Of a stretch of 64,000 nt of DNA, positions 1 through 8,233 are shown piece by piece. Within the stretch, counting starts at the first letter, position 1. Each line of letters opens with the position of its first letter. The notes below the pieces were generated by a model, which saw nothing but the letters and a program-made list of their open reading frames with translations, was not told the DNA's origin and did no database searches. Position numbers and translations under genes: made by a program. This DNA comes from Paenibacillus polymyxa (GTDB lineage: Bacteria > Bacillota > Bacilli > Paenibacillales > Paenibacillaceae). The stretch covers positions 4,817,501-4,881,500 of the forward strand of contig NZ_CP049783.1 of the NCBI RefSeq assembly GCF_015710975.1, given 5' to 3'.

Positions 1-2
1 TT

Positions 3-1358
3 TTGTTTATTGCTGTAGGCATGGTGCTCAGTCAGTTTATTTATTTTGATAATGCCTTTATCACACAGCTGGTGGGCATTCTCGCGCTCATTGTAATCTT
101 GTTTGAAGGCGGGATGCAGACAAAGTTTACAGATGTTAAGCCAGTAATTCGACCTGCGTTGTCATTATCAACGTTGGGGGTCATCATTACGACTGTAGTC
201 ATTGGCGTCTGCGCCAAGTTTATTTTAGGCGTGAGCTGGATGGAATCCATGCTGTTTGGCGCTATTGTTGGTTCGACGGATGCGGCAGCTGTGTTTTCCG
301 TTTTAGGAGGTAAAAACATCAAAAAGCGAATTACCTCGACGCTTGAAGCGGAATCCGGCAGCAATGACCCGATGGCTGTATTTCTCACAGTAACATTGAT
401 TGAGCTGATACATCACCCTGAGCAATCCATTTGGATACATATCTTGTTGTTTTTATGGGAAATGGGTTTTGGTCTAGCCGTTGGTTTTGTACTCGGACGC
501 TTAGGTGTATATGCGATTAATAAAATGAATTTTGATTCATCCGGTTTGTATCCTGTAATGGCATTGGCATTTGCAGTCTTGACGTATGCGGCGGCATCGT
601 TACTGGAGGCGAGCGGATTGCTGGCGGTATATGTCATGGCCATTGTATTGGGAAATTCCGACTTGACCTACAAGCGATCCATTATTCATTTTAACAATGG
701 CTTCGCCTGGATGGTGCAGATTATGATGTTTGTCCTGCTCGGCCTATTGGTCTTTCCCGATCAATTGCTGGGCATTGCGTGGCAAAGTTTGGCGCTCTCC
801 TTCATCCTCATGCTGGTGGCTCGTCCAATAGGTGTGTTCCTAAGCTTGCTTTTTTCCAGGTACTCTGTTCGCGAGAAGACACTGTTATCCTGGGCAGGAC
901 TGCGGGGAGCGGTACCCATTGTACTAGCAACTTATCCATTACTGGACGAAATGGATGTAGGACCTTTGTTTTTTAATGTCGTATTTTTCGTTGTGCTCAC
1001 CTCTGCGATTATTCAAGGTACCACGATCTCGTGGCTAGCGGTGAAGCTTGGCTTGATGGACCCTAACGAGACATCGTCGCCTTCACTGTTGGAATTAGTT
1101 TCTTTGGGAAAAACCACTTCCGAAATCAACCACATTCAGGTACAAAAGGGGATGTCGATAGCCGGCAAGGCGATTCAGGATATACAGCTGCCTGAAGACA
1201 TCTTATTCACAGCCATTATTCGGAACGAGCAAATTATTGCCCCGAGAGGTACAACTGTGATTGAACCGGGCGATACTTTGTATGTGCTTAGTCCCAAACT
1301 TAAGCGACAGCAGATGAAAGAGCTGTTCATGCTACTCGAACCGGAGGCTGCTCCGTAA
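3..1358 (+). CDS. K+/H+ antiporter, NhaP2/CPA1 type (5' end missing)
   Basis: This is an integral membrane cation/proton antiporter of the CPA1 family with a C-terminal regulatory TrkA_C (RCK_C) domain, the layout of NhaP2/CvrA potassium/proton antiporters. About 350 residues are hydrophobic. Family motifs are visible: STDAAAVF near residue 91, ESGSNDP near 117 (the acidic residues of the transport site) and GLRGAVPIV near 300. Residues 360-445 form a soluble TrkA_C-like domain. Family members are about 490-500 residues; 451 are visible, so the true start lies left of the window and the TTG at position 3 is only an internal codon. A strong terminator follows. The cation is inferred from the family. 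Confidence 0.88.
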   Translation: MFIAVGMVLSQFIYFDNAFITQLVGILALIVILFEGGMQTKFTDVKPVIRPALSLSTLGVIITTVVIGVCAKFILGVSWMESMLFGAIVGSTDAAAVFSVLGGKNIKKRITSTLEAESGSNDPMAVFLTVTLIELIHHPEQSIWIHILLFLWEMGFGLAVGFVLGRLGVYAINKMNFDSSGLYPVMALAFAVLTYAAASLLEASGLLAVYVMAIVLGNSDLTYKRSIIHFNNGFAWMVQIMMFVLLGLLVFPDQLLGIAWQSLALSFILMLVARPIGVFLSLLFSRYSVREKTLLSWAGLRGAVPIVLATYPLLDEMDVGPLFFNVVFFVVLTSAIIQGTTISWLAVKLGLMDPNETSSPSLLELVSLGKTTSEINHIQVQKGMSIAGKAIQDIQLPEDILFTAIIRNEQIIAPRGTTVIEPGDTLYVLSPKLKRQQMKELFMLLEPEAAP

Positions 1359-1383
1359 ATAGGATATCCCCCCTATTTACAGT

Positions 1384-1410
1384 CCTTCACATTTATGTGA
1401 AGGGCTTTTT
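1384..1410 (+). terminator. Rho-independent terminator after the antiporter
   Basis: A perfect 9-bp stem (CCTTCACAT / ATGTGAAGG) with a two-base loop is followed by GCTTTTT. It ends the antiporter transcript and separates it from the next gene. Confidence 0.85.
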
Positions 1411-1577
1411 GCTGTATTCTTTTTCAGAGTGGATGAATCTGTTAAAAAATTGACACTATCATTCTACAAAATTAGTTTATGATATTGTCGTTAGATGTCG
1501 CAGCCTATCGCTACTGATCATTTGATGGGCAATAGTGAAGAAATACGATAGAAGTCACCAAACAGGAGAGATGATGA

Positions 1578-2699
1578 ATGAAACCGGAAGTCTTGCCACA
1601 GCGTGCAGCAGCTCGCAGGCAGAAAAATAAGAAAAAGAAACGAAAAGGAAAATTTGGTCGCTTTATGTTGCGACTTTTTATTGTATTCCTGTTAGCAGGA
1701 ATTGGGGGCGGTGCATGGTTGTTTTTAACCCCTTCTGGCAAGGAGATGCGCTATTTGGCTGCGGATACGCTGATTACGACTCAGCATCGTCACTGGGCGA
1801 AATATTTTATCGGCGAAGCAGAGGCGAAGAAGCGCGTGGCTGAATATTCGGCCCGGTTCGAAGAGATGGGAGAGGAAAAGGATAGACATACAATCAATCT
1901 GCCTGATCTGATACCTACTAAAGTACAACAGACGCCGTTGGTTGAAGTGGAAGAGGTATCGGGTCGTAACTATCATGGCTATGTTATGACGGTGCATGAC
2001 CCCACTAAAATTAGGCTCGGGGTTCCTGCTAAAGTCGGCCGGGGAGAACATGTATCTAGTATGGTCGAGCGTTTGGGGGCCGTTGCTGGTGTAAACGGCG
2101 GTGGATTCGCTGATCCCAACTGGAACGGGAATGGCTTTAAACCGATTGGTGTTGTCATTTCTCAGGGCCAGATATACTACAACGATATGGGTAAAAATGC
2201 CTCTGTTCAAATCGTAGGTATTGATAAACAGGGAAAAATGATAGCCGGTCACTATTCGTTGTCCGAGTTGTCCAAAATGAATGTGCAAGAAGCGGTTACT
2301 TTCCAACCACGCCTAATTGTGAATGGAAAAGGCCTGATTCGTAATGCAAGCGAGGGATGGGGCATTGCTCCCCGTACCGCGATGGGACAGAGAGCAGACG
2401 GGGCAATCCTTTTCGTAACCGTCGACGGTCGCCAGCCTGGGTACAGCATAGGTGCCAACTTGTATGATATGCAAAATATTTTACTTAAGCATGGAGCGGT
2501 TATCGGTGCTAATCTGGATGGAGGTTCATCAACGGTGCTCGTCAAGGATAACACCATTGTCAACAAGCCTTCCTCTGAATACGGAGAACGATATTTGCCG
2601 ACTGCGTTTCTCGTATTTGAGCATCCAGAGGCCGTCAGTATCCCGAACATCTGGGCAGGGATGAGACCTGGAGACATTGACGCAGCCAAAAAGAAATAG
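1578..2699 (+). CDS. Membrane-anchored phosphodiester glycosidase (NAGPA domain)
   Basis: The protein of 373 residues has a very basic N-terminus (residues 10-25, many K/R), one membrane segment at about 28-50 and an extracytoplasmic C-terminal NAGPA domain (about 160-350). NAGPA domains belong to the phosphodiester alpha-GlcNAcase family and also occur in YngK-like envelope proteins. Domain hallmarks seen are GVNGGGF, PRTAMGQ and ANLDGGSST near the end. The start ATG follows AGGAGAG. The next gene, 41 bp downstream, also encodes an exported protein, so the two probably form an envelope operon. The substrate is unknown; teichoic-acid or polysaccharide phosphodiesters are a guess from the family. 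Confidence 0.85.
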   Translation: MKPEVLPQRAAARRQKNKKKKRKGKFGRFMLRLFIVFLLAGIGGGAWLFLTPSGKEMRYLAADTLITTQHRHWAKYFIGEAEAKKRVAEYSARFEEMGEEKDRHTINLPDLIPTKVQQTPLVEVEEVSGRNYHGYVMTVHDPTKIRLGVPAKVGRGEHVSSMVERLGAVAGVNGGGFADPNWNGNGFKPIGVVISQGQIYYNDMGKNASVQIVGIDKQGKMIAGHYSLSELSKMNVQEAVTFQPRLIVNGKGLIRNASEGWGIAPRTAMGQRADGAILFVTVDGRQPGYSIGANLYDMQNILLKHGAVIGANLDGGSSTVLVKDNTIVNKPSSEYGERYLPTAFLVFEHPEAVSIPNIWAGMRPGDIDAAKKK

Positions 2700-2740
2700 A
2701 GCCGGAATGAACAAGTCTATTAAGTGAACGGAGACTCATA

Positions 2741-3745
2741 ATGAAGCTAGATCGAACAGGATTTCAGCGATTGTTTGTCGCCTTGCTGATGCTTCCATTA
2801 CTCTTGACAACAATGCATCAAGGAGAAGCCAAAGCGGTTGAACAGGGAACCACAGCACCTCAATCAACACAACTAACAGATATTGTTATAGCCGGTCAAC
2901 CCTTAAACAACAAGACCAAATCTCTATTGATTGACGGTAAGCTCATGGTACCGCTTAAACCTTTGGCTGAAGCTGTAGGTGCAAGCTACCATTGGGATGC
3001 TAAAAAAAAGCAGGTCACGCTGCAAAAGTGGGCAGAGCCCTTAGTTCTTAAGGAGCGATTACGAAAGAACAAGCAGCAGCTTACATTTGAGGTTGTAGGT
3101 AAAGACGTTTATGTGCCTCTTAGAGATGTATCGCTTGAGTTAGGTTATACGTTGGAGAAGACAAATACACAGATTCAGATCCAGCCACCGATTCACGGTA
3201 AACTTAAAGAACAAATATATGAGGGGGATCTCGTGGCAGCACGTGAAGCGTTAATCCACTTAGAAAGACGTTCTGTCCATCCTTATATAGAAGCACATCG
3301 TCCTAACACTGAGCTGCTGTCCAGTGTCTATATGTTCCCCCAAGGCGAAGCATTGCGGTATTTTACAGTGAACGGGGATGTGCTGAGTCTGGTTGAAGTG
3401 AAGGACGGTTTTCCGATTGTTACCTATCAAGGGTATGTGGGAGCTCCCTTTGATAAAACCTTTACGATGGAATACGATCCACTGGAGCTGTTTTTGGCTA
3501 ATAAAGCCAAAGATCAGTGGGGAACCTATCCGAAATTAAATAAGCCGCTGATCTACGAGTATACTACAGGATGGGGAGACAGCAGCACTACTTTTTATGG
3601 GCGTGTTACTATAGATAAAAAAGAAGAGCTGCTGGGTACGACGGGCGATCCGGTAAGCGGACTCCGAGCCGATGCCAAGCAGATCATGAAAACCATCAAG
3701 CTGCCGTGGGAATCGCGTACAGATGCCCAGCAGGCGATGGGATAA
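2741..3745 (+). CDS. Secreted protein with copper-amine-oxidase-like N-terminal domain
   Basis: A signal peptide is clear (KLDRTGFQR, then a hydrophobic stretch, with cleavage near GEAKA at about residue 31). Residues 45-150 carry the Cu_amine_oxidN1 fold common in Paenibacillus exported proteins, with two KLMVPLKPLAEAVGASY / KDVYVPLRDVSLELGY type repeats. This is a structural stalk domain and does not imply amine oxidase activity. Residues 150-334 resemble nothing I can name. An AACGGAGAC site precedes the ATG, and a bidirectional terminator follows. Probably co-transcribed with the NAGPA-domain gene. Confidence 0.82.
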   Translation: MKLDRTGFQRLFVALLMLPLLLTTMHQGEAKAVEQGTTAPQSTQLTDIVIAGQPLNNKTKSLLIDGKLMVPLKPLAEAVGASYHWDAKKKQVTLQKWAEPLVLKERLRKNKQQLTFEVVGKDVYVPLRDVSLELGYTLEKTNTQIQIQPPIHGKLKEQIYEGDLVAAREALIHLERRSVHPYIEAHRPNTELLSSVYMFPQGEALRYFTVNGDVLSLVEVKDGFPIVTYQGYVGAPFDKTFTMEYDPLELFLANKAKDQWGTYPKLNKPLIYEYTTGWGDSSTTFYGRVTIDKKEELLGTTGDPVSGLRADAKQIMKTIKLPWESRTDAQQAMG

Positions 3746-3766
3746 GTTTAGTAGAGCAGATACTAC

Positions 3767-3817
3767 AAAAAAGCGTGTATCGTTGAAGTTAATTTAACTT
3801 CCCGGTACACGCTTTTT
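3767..3817. terminator. Bidirectional terminator between convergent genes
   Basis: A stem AAAAAAGCGTGTA / TACACGCTTTTT encloses a second small hairpin (GAAGTTAATTTAACTTC). There are A/T tracts on both sides, so it can stop the plus-strand stalk-protein gene and the minus-strand regulator gene. Confidence 0.8.
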
Positions 3818-3861
3818 ACAATGAAATGGATAATGAATATTGTGATATGCTCAAATCTTGT

Positions 3862-4401
3862 TTAGGCGTCATTTTCTGCTTCGAGAAACACGGAGATCAG
3901 AATACGCGCGTTGTTTTCTCCAACATTTTTGGCATAGTGGGGGATGGCTGCTCTCCAGCTAAAGGAATCTCCTGCTTCCAGCGTAGCTGAATCCTCACCC
4001 TGCTCCACGTATACCGTACCCTCCAAAATAAAATGAATCTCATCCCCTGCATGAGCATGCTCTTCTTCTGTAGATGAGCCTGGCGGCATGTCCACCAGCA
4101 TCATTTTGACATTACCCTGACCACCCAAATGATCGACCTGGAGTTTGTTTTTACCATACAATGTTTTACGACGCTCGTCCTTACGAATCACTTGCATCCG
4201 TTCCTCTTCTTTAAGAAGCAGAAAAGCGAGAGGTACGTTCAGCGCATTAGCGATGCTGTCCAATGTAGCGATGGAAGGGGAGGTTTTATTATTTTCTACT
4301 TGACTCATAAACCCTTGAGATAGACCGGTTCGTTCGCAGATTTGCTGGATGGATAAATTTTTACGTTTACGAGCCGCACGAATGTTGCATCCTATACCCA
4401 T
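3862..4401 (-). CDS. XRE-family regulator with C-terminal cupin domain
   Basis: The 179-residue protein has an N-terminal helix-turn-helix (about residues 5-62; GLSQGFMSQVENNKTSPS is the recognition region) and a C-terminal cupin_2 domain (about 105-175; PGSSTEEEHAH, then a second motif with AIPHY). This HTH_3 + cupin layout is typical of one-component regulators that sense a small ligand. The start ATG follows AAAAGGAGGAACG. It is divergent from the DoxX/glyoxalase pair, and the shared intergenic region holds long inverted repeats, so it is the obvious candidate regulator of that pair and of itself. The ligand is unknown. Confidence 0.87.
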   Translation of the reverse strand: MGIGCNIRAARKRKNLSIQQICERTGLSQGFMSQVENNKTSPSIATLDSIANALNVPLAFLLLKEEERMQVIRKDERRKTLYGKNKLQVDHLGGQGNVKMMLVDMPPGSSTEEEHAHAGDEIHFILEGTVYVEQGEDSATLEAGDSFSWRAAIPHYAKNVGENNARILISVFLEAENDA

Positions 4402-4468
4402 AGAGCGTTCCTCCTTTTAGGGAAATATAATATATACTAATTTATTATTCATCATACCAAATAATTTG

Positions 4469-4498
4469 TTGACAGACTATAGTTTCTTATGCTAAATT
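4469..4498 (+). promoter_or_regulatory. Candidate sigma-A promoter for the DoxX/VOC operon
   Basis: A consensus -35 TTGACA (4469-4474) is followed after 18 bases by TAAATT (4493-4498), a moderate -10. It points toward the DoxX gene and lies just upstream of the inverted repeats. Confidence 0.45.
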
Positions 4499-4521
4499 CA
4501 CATTACAAAATAATTATTACT

Positions 4522-4608
4522 ATTACTAATAATTTGAGTGTAATTCATACTTATGTGTTGCAGTATAGATTCGGACGTCATTATTTTTTTGGCTAAATTA
4601 TTAGTAAT
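4522..4608. promoter_or_regulatory. Long inverted repeat, candidate operator pair
   Basis: ATTACTAATAATTT at 4522-4535 is matched by its exact reverse complement AAATTATTAGTAAT at 4595-4608. A related partial copy (ATACTAATTTATTATT) lies near 4434, close to the XRE start. The perfect 14-bp arms between divergent genes suggest regulator binding at two sites. YodB/CatR-type sites of the Bacillus catDE system also carry TTACT/AGTAA halves, so a regulator other than the neighbouring XRE protein is possible. Confidence 0.5.
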
Positions 4609-4672
4609 ATAAATTAATTATTCATATACGCTTGTATGAGTGTATTAAAACAAACAGAATGGAGAGATAAAC

Positions 4673-5086
4673 ATGAGTTCAGCAAGCAGAAATGTTTCTA
4701 CAATTATGCGGGTGGCGCTCGGAATTTTGTTTTTGGCACACGGAATTGCTAAATTCCAAATGGGATTGGGTAATGTTGCAGGCTGGTTTTCCAGCATTGG
4801 TGTCCCAGGATTTTTAGGTTATGTCGTTGCGGTGATTGAGTTGGTCGGCGGGATTGCATTAATTCTTGGATTGCTTACTCGCTATGTATCCGGACTTTTA
4901 GTTATTGTATTGATCGGCGCTATTTTCACGGCCAAATTGTCCGGCGGGTTGATGGGGAATGGTCAAGGCGCTGGCTATGAGCTGGATATTGCTTTTATTC
5001 TGGTAGCTCTTCATCTCGTATTTGCGCCGACAACTCGCTGGTCTCTGGATTCTTTGTTCAGCCGTCGTGGGTCAACAGAACAATAA
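4673..5086 (+). CDS. DoxX-family membrane protein (CatD-like)
   Basis: A 137-residue membrane protein with four predicted helices (about 10-28, 45-68, 75-92, 103-122) and the DoxX signature region LFLAHGIAKF...GVPGFLGYVVAVIELVGG. DoxX proteins are quinone- or thiol-stress-linked membrane components. The pairing with the next gene, a two-domain VOC protein, repeats the Bacillus subtilis catDE arrangement (CatD = DoxX, CatE = catechol 2,3-dioxygenase), induced by catechols and quinones. The start ATG follows GGAGAG. The gap to the next gene is 49 bp, so an operon is likely. Function in catechol/quinone detoxification is inferred from this arrangement. Confidence 0.85.
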   Translation: MSSASRNVSTIMRVALGILFLAHGIAKFQMGLGNVAGWFSSIGVPGFLGYVVAVIELVGGIALILGLLTRYVSGLLVIVLIGAIFTAKLSGGLMGNGQGAGYELDIAFILVALHLVFAPTTRWSLDSLFSRRGSTEQ

Positions 5087-5135
5087 ATTTGATTAAGCCT
5101 TAGTCCTCCAATCCATGTAGAAAGAGGGAAATCTC

Positions 5136-6002
5136 ATGACAGCACATATTCATGACAACACTAAAATCGGGCAGGTTTCATTAAAAGTTAGTAACTTGGA
5201 GCGCTCTATTCAATTTTACACTGAGGTCATTGGTTTACAGCTTCTACGTCAAACAGCGGATACCGCTGAATTGACTGTTGACGGAAAGCATGCGCTACTG
5301 ATTCTTAACTATATTGAAAATGCAGTTATTCTGCCGCGCCAGTCTGCAACCGGATTGTATCACTTTGCTATTCTTCTACCAGATCGTATAGCTCTGGGTT
5401 TGTCTTTGCGTAATCTGCTGGCTCATGAGATTGAAATCGGACAGGGAGACCATGATGTAAGTGAAGCATTATACATCCATGATCCCGATAATAACGGAAT
5501 TGAAATCTATGCGGATCGTCCTCGTAATCAATGGAAAAAAGATGCAAATGGATTTTACATGATGGGAACTGGACCTGTGGATGCAGAAGACCTGATTGCC
5601 ATTTCTGAAAACTTACCTTGGCAGGGACTGCCACAGGGAACAGTAATTGGGCATGTTCACTTCCATGTGTCTAATTTGCTCACAGCACAGCAATTTTATT
5701 GCGATGTGCTTGGCTTTGACATTACATGCCGATATGGATCTTCAGCCTTGTTCGTTTCCGCAGGTGGTTACCACCACCATATGGGCTTAAATATATGGGC
5801 AGGTGAAGGAGCGCCACCAGCTCCCGAGCAGGCTGCTGGATTGGATTATTTTGAACTGAATGTTCCAGACCAACAAGAATTGGATGCCATTACTGCTCGT
5901 TTGACTGCGGCAGGTTATCGATTACAAGAACGTGATGGGGCCTTGTATGTGGCTGACCCGTTCCGTATTCAAATCAAATTGGTTCAGGGTCAAACCATTT
6001 AA
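5136..6002 (+). CDS. VOC-family ring-cleavage dioxygenase, CatE-like
   Basis: At 288 residues it consists of two tandem VOC/glyoxalase-fold halves (about 10-128 and 168-285), the size and layout of B. subtilis CatE-type catechol 2,3-dioxygenases. Metal-ligand candidates visible are the His of GLYHFAILLP, the Glu of NGIEIYADR, the His of GHVHFHVSN and the Glu of LDYFELNV. It would open catecholic rings extradiol-wise with Fe(II). The start ATG follows AGAGGGAAATCTC. It lies downstream of the DoxX gene in the same operon. Substrate and dioxygenase activity are inferred; the VOC fold also serves glyoxalases and resistance proteins. Confidence 0.8.
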   Translation: MTAHIHDNTKIGQVSLKVSNLERSIQFYTEVIGLQLLRQTADTAELTVDGKHALLILNYIENAVILPRQSATGLYHFAILLPDRIALGLSLRNLLAHEIEIGQGDHDVSEALYIHDPDNNGIEIYADRPRNQWKKDANGFYMMGTGPVDAEDLIAISENLPWQGLPQGTVIGHVHFHVSNLLTAQQFYCDVLGFDITCRYGSSALFVSAGGYHHHMGLNIWAGEGAPPAPEQAAGLDYFELNVPDQQELDAITARLTAAGYRLQERDGALYVADPFRIQIKLVQGQTI

Positions 6003-6025
6003 CATAGCAAGAACGTAACAGAAAA

Positions 6026-6067
6026 GGGTATTCCTATGAGCCGTACTGGCTGGGAATACCCTTTTTT
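6026..6067. terminator. Terminator between convergent VOC and glutaminase genes
   Basis: The stem GGGTATTCC / GGAATACCC is followed by TTTTTT on the plus strand, with AAAA on the other side, so it may act in both directions. Confidence 0.82.
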
Positions 6068-6072
6068 ATATC

Positions 6073-7011
6073 CTAAAACAAACTCCAATCCAAATCGCGG
6101 GACATTGTCTCCAGCAAGTGTACCCCCGCTGTACTGTTGCCCATACGATTCAATGAAGGCCCCACTAACCCGATGCCGTATCGTCCAGGTACCATCGTCA
6201 TTATACTGCCAGATACGCCGCTTTTGGCAGGGAGTCCGACTTGAATGGCAAATTCACCAGAGGCGTCATACATACCGCATGTTGTCATAAATGTTTTGGC
6301 GATCTGTACATAGCGACGGGGGATCAAAGGTATACCTGTGACCGGATCACGGCCGTTGTAGGCTAGTATGAGTCCCATACGTGCTAAATCTGTACAGTTT
6401 AATTTGACAGCACAATGTCTGAAATAGACGTCAAGCACATCCTCCACATGACCTCTTAAAATCCCCTTTTCCATTAGAAAATAAGCAAGGGAACGGTTCA
6501 AATGGCCTGTGGCTGATTCTGAGTCGTAGACATCCTGATCATATTCCAATGTGTCATTATGAGTAAGCAGACGGAAAAACTGAAGAACACGGGCAAATCT
6601 CTCTTCTGGACTGTTTCCGCGAATCAGAGAGGAGACCGCGATTGCTCCGGCATTAATCAGTGGGTTAAATGGAATCCCCGGCTCGACTAGTTCTAGCTTT
6701 AGCATGGAATTAAAACGGTCTCCGGTAGGCTCCATACCTACCTTAGAGAAGACAACGTCCTCTCCATTATCCATCAAGGCCAGAATGAGCGTAAATACCT
6801 TTGAGATGCTTTGCATCGTAAACTGGATTTCCGTATCTCCGGCTACCACGGTCTCACCCGCACCGTTCATGACCACAATACCCAGCGCGTCGGCCGGGGC
6901 CTTGGACAGTTCGGGAATATACGCTGCTACCTTGCCATGAATATACTCATGACGGCTTTGTTCTACCCATTCCGGCAGTTTGGTCTGTAGTCTCTGCCAC
7001 TCCGATGTCAT
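6073..7011 (-). CDS. glsA: Glutaminase A
   Basis: A 312-residue serine-dependent beta-lactamase-fold glutaminase that hydrolyses L-glutamine to glutamate and ammonia. The catalytic SxxK motif is visible as S68-I-S-K71 in FTMQSISKVF. Other family blocks are NPLINAGAIA, the Tyr/Asn-rich FNSMLKLE region and KSGVSGSIMTMVPG near the C-terminus. Length matches the family (about 305-330). The start ATG follows GGAGGAAAAGAA. The first codons and ribosome-binding site are duplicated about 110 bp upstream. It stands alone, convergent with the VOC gene. Confidence 0.93.
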   Translation of the reverse strand: MTSEWQRLQTKLPEWVEQSRHEYIHGKVAAYIPELSKAPADALGIVVMNGAGETVVAGDTEIQFTMQSISKVFTLILALMDNGEDVVFSKVGMEPTGDRFNSMLKLELVEPGIPFNPLINAGAIAVSSLIRGNSPEERFARVLQFFRLLTHNDTLEYDQDVYDSESATGHLNRSLAYFLMEKGILRGHVEDVLDVYFRHCAVKLNCTDLARMGLILAYNGRDPVTGIPLIPRRYVQIAKTFMTTCGMYDASGEFAIQVGLPAKSGVSGSIMTMVPGRYGIGLVGPSLNRMGNSTAGVHLLETMSRDLDWSLF

Positions 7012-7136
7012 TTCTTTTCCTCCAGTCGAGTAACCAATCTGTGGTATTTATTGTAGAGCAAGAAGTAGCTATATACTTATTTTAAAGAAATGTTCAGTCG
7101 AAAAACAAGCTCTGATGTCATTTCTTTTTCTCCAGT
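7003..7136. repeat. Direct repeat of the glutaminase start region
   Basis: A 23-nt block at 7004-7026 (ribosome-binding site, start codon and first codons of glsA on the minus strand) recurs at 7114-7136 with one mismatch. The upstream copy would start a 14-codon minus-strand ORF (7077-7119) with the residues MTSE as in GlsA, then diverge. It looks like a duplication made during the rearrangement that also left the NRPS scar next door. Confidence 0.7.
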
Positions 7137-7159
7137 TAAATCCCCAATTATTGTAATAT

Positions 7160-7512
7160 ATGGATTATAACTTACAGGAGAAGGAGATGAAGTTGAGCAT
7201 GTTACATGGTATGTTAGCGGATTACCCACGGGAGAAAACGATTCATCAGTTGTTTGAGGAGCAGGTTGAGCGCACACCGGACCATGTGGCGATTGTACTT
7301 GGGGACAAGCACTTGACGTATGCTGATCTGAACAAACAGGCCAATCAGCTTGCACATGCTTTGCGGGTCAAAGGTGTAGATAAGGACGAGCCCGTCGGGA
7401 TCATGGTCGAATGCTCATTGACTATATCGATACCGAACTTTATGTCGATAACTCAAAATCGTTTTTGAGCAGTCTACAGGAGCTTGAAACCGATGATCTT
7501 TGGTACAAGTAA
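7160..7512 (+). pseudogene. NRPS remnant: start of an adenylation domain joined to a C-terminal tail
   Basis: From an ATG at 7199 (after GGAGAAGGAG) the frame reads like the start of an NRPS adenylation module: YPREKTIHQLFEEQVERTP, then HVAIV, LTYADLNKQANQLA and GIMVE, about 70 residues ending near 7410. The frame then changes. A second frame, opening at ATG 7411, reads 33 codons (LIDYIDTELYVDNS ... DDLWYK, stop at 7510-7512) and looks like the end of a longer protein. The simplest reading is one large internal deletion that removed nearly the whole synthetase. Nothing here can make a peptide. The origin of the tail is not certain. Confidence 0.72.
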
Positions 7513-7513
7513 A

Positions 7514-7536
7514 GTGAAGTGAAGTAAGGTGAAGTA
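7514..7536. repeat. Short imperfect tandem repeat GTGAAGTA
   Basis: Three imperfect copies of an AGTGAAGT / GGTGAAGTA unit stand directly after the NRPS remnant stop. It is small and probably neutral. Confidence 0.5.
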
Positions 7537-7565
7537 AAAAAACTGTCGACAGGGTCGACAGTTTT
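7537..7565 (+). terminator. Terminator after the NRPS remnant
   Basis: A perfect stem AAAACTGTCGAC / GTCGACAGTTTT with a three-base loop. It probably was the terminator of the ancestral NRPS transcript. Confidence 0.78.
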
Positions 7566-7574
7566 AGTTTAAAG

Positions 7575-7615
7575 ACCTTCTGATGATTCAATTGGATTCA
7601 TCAGAAGGTTATTTT
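7575..7615. terminator. Second stem-loop between NRPS remnant and small membrane protein
   Basis: A 12-bp stem ACCTTCTGATGA / TCATCAGAAGGT lies at 7575-7609, followed by TATTTTG. It sits just past the end of the minus-strand membrane-protein gene and may stop either strand. Confidence 0.6.
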
Positions 7616-7630
7616 GCTATGTACTAGAAA

Positions 7631-7942
7631 TCAATAATAGCTGCTGGAATTTAATGAGCTTATGATCGCAGGCAATAGAGCAACAGCCATAATGATATAG
7701 ATAACAATTACAATAGCGGCCCATAGCAGGCCTGCCTTAGCGTAGTTCGCTTTGCTCGGATTTGTCGAGCCGCTAAAAGCCCACACAAACAGCATAACAA
7801 TTCCAACTACTGGTATTGCCATCAGGAGTAAGCTGATCATCCACTCCTTGAATGAAACAGGTGGCGGGTAAACAGGGGCTGGTCTGGACGGTGCTCCTTG
7901 TTGATTGTATTGCGGATTAAACGGGTTAGACGGGTTAGACAA
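7631..7942 (-). CDS. Small membrane protein with proline-rich N-terminus
   Basis: 103 residues: residues 1-28 are rich in Pro, Asn and Gln (SNPSNPFNPQYNQQG), followed by two hydrophobic helices at about 33-56 and 70-93. No catalytic motif is seen. The chosen start is a TTG eight bases after AAGGAG. Proteins of this layout are common in Firmicutes and have no assigned function. It is monocistronic. Confidence 0.7.
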   Translation of the reverse strand: MSNPSNPFNPQYNQQGAPSRPAPVYPPPVSFKEWMISLLLMAIPVVGIVMLFVWAFSGSTNPSKANYAKAGLLWAAIVIVIYIIMAVALLPAIISSLNSSSYY

Positions 7943-8233
7943 TTGGATCTTCTCCTTACGTGTTTAGTATGTTGTGTTTCCTATATTGTCCAAAACATCA
8001 TACATGATATGACAATAAGCAACAAGTAAAATTCAGTAAACAGTCTAATAGTACTATCACATGACCAAAAATAGGTCTATACACCCTATTGACGAAGCGC
8101 TAATTATATATTAATGTATTGATATTAACATTTTGTTTTTATCAAATGATTTAAATTAAAATTTACATAGAGCATTCGTTGCTTTTGAAGGAAAAGCGAT
8201 GATGTCCCAAATATGAGCAGGTAGGTGACACAA
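7943..8233. other. AT-rich intergenic region upstream of the ADP-ribose operon
   Basis: About 290 bp without an ORF. An imperfect dyad AATGT-N10-ACATT (8113-8132) overlaps TTAAT/ATTAA arms at 8111-8128. As the only symmetric element before an NrtR-like gene it is a weak operator candidate. Nothing else stands out. Confidence 0.3.

Noticed and set aside
1725..2306. 193-residue minus-strand open frame
   Set aside because: It is antisense to the NAGPA-domain gene, whose motifs and signal are clear on the other strand.
7160..7512. A functional short adenylation protein
   Set aside because: Only about 70 residues of the A domain remain and none of the core A3-A10 motifs, so it cannot activate an amino acid.
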